A DNA stretch of 31,483 nucleotides from Propionibacteriaceae bacterium (GTDB taxonomy: Bacteria > Actinomycetota > Actinomycetes > Propionibacteriales > Propionibacteriaceae), in NCBI GenBank assembly GCA_009778535.1, contig WRJP01000003.1:1-31483 (forward strand), given 5' to 3'. The stretch's first letter is position 1; every line of letters starts with the position of its first letter. The notes under the pieces are model-generated. The model saw only the letters and a list, made by a program, of their open reading frames with translations, was not told the DNA's origin and searched no databases. Both the position numbers and the translations under genes were made by a program. Shown piece by piece: positions 31,358 through 31,483 of this stretch.

Positions 31358-31483
31358 ATGCGAGTCGCAGTTTTGGGTGCCAAAGGACGGATGGGTGCTG
31401 AAGTCGCCAAGGCAGTGACGCAAGCTGAAGATTTGGAATTGGCGTGGGGAAGGGACGCAGGTGAGTCACTTGCCGACCTTCCC
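31358..31483 (+). CDS. dapB: 4-hydroxy-tetrahydrodipicolinate reductase, N-terminal part cut by window edge
   Basis: Forty-two codons are present. The protein begins MRVAVLGAKGRMGAEVAKAV, the Rossmann NAD(P)H-binding loop GAKGRMG of DapB, then a second strand with LELAWG. DapB catalyses the reduction step of the diaminopimelate/lysine pathway, feeding peptidoglycan. AAAAGGAG (31347-31354) precedes the ATG. In several actinobacteria an M16 peptidase gene lies between pnp and dapB; here only 33 bases do. Confidence 0.85.
   Translation, partial: MRVAVLGAKGRMGAEVAKAVTQAEDLELAWGRDAGESLADLP

Overview
The window is a chromosomal segment of an actinobacterium (class Actinomycetia) of moderate, not high, GC. 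Evidence is the actinobacterial gene content (whiA, a mycothiol-dependent maleylpyruvate-isomerase-like protein, UvrA with a CxxxH-type first zinc site, Pol I with a degenerate proofreading domain) and the frequent GTG starts. I cannot name a genus. Small clostridial/anaerobe-type families (DUF5104, DUF5050, a 59-aa winged-helix-like protein) suggest an anaerobic or host-associated member of the phylum.

Layout. 1-4.6 kb: 3' part of polA, rpsA (ribosomal protein S1) and coaE. 4.6-9.6 kb: an osmoprotectant (betaine/choline-type) ABC importer with ATPase and two permeases joined by GTGA overlaps. Its lipoprotein binding subunit lies 1.4 kb further on, separated from the permeases by a truncated nucleotidyltransferase remnant and a TacAT-type (DUF1778/GNAT) toxin-antitoxin pair. 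A DinB-fold protein is translationally coupled to the binding protein. 9.6-21.8 kb: the excision-repair genes uvrB, uvrA and uvrC, with a 5 kb accessory stretch between uvrB and uvrA. That stretch holds two PIN-toxin modules, a tiny helix-turn-helix protein, two lipoproteins, a membrane protein, a cloverleaf-like palindromic repeat and a maleylpyruvate-isomerase-like gene. 21.8-24.2 kb: a nested repeat tract, a voltage-gated-type K+ channel, and a regulator plus membrane-protein cassette bounded by 22-bp near-identical direct repeats. 24.2-26.3 kb: yvcK and whiA, without the rapZ gene that usually precedes yvcK. 26.3-28.5 kb: a third PIN-toxin module, a membrane-anchored SNase-type nuclease and a DUF4230 protein. 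28.5 kb to the end: rpsO, pnp and the start of dapB.

How it works together. The core is translation/RNA metabolism (rpsA, rpsO, pnp), DNA repair (polA, uvrA/B/C) and cell-wall/division control (yvcK, whiA, dapB). Accessory DNA has gathered in the gaps between these conserved genes: four toxin-antitoxin modules and two families of hairpin-rich intergenic repeats. The best leads are the cloverleaf repeat with a partial copy whose arm differs in sequence but keeps its pairing, the shared -10/6-nt/ATG (leaderless) arrangement of all three PIN modules, the palindrome that fills the TacAT promoter spacer, and the directly repeated sequence around the HTH/DUF4190 cassette with its paired operators. 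I saw no CRISPR array, tRNA, rRNA, transposase or complete prophage.
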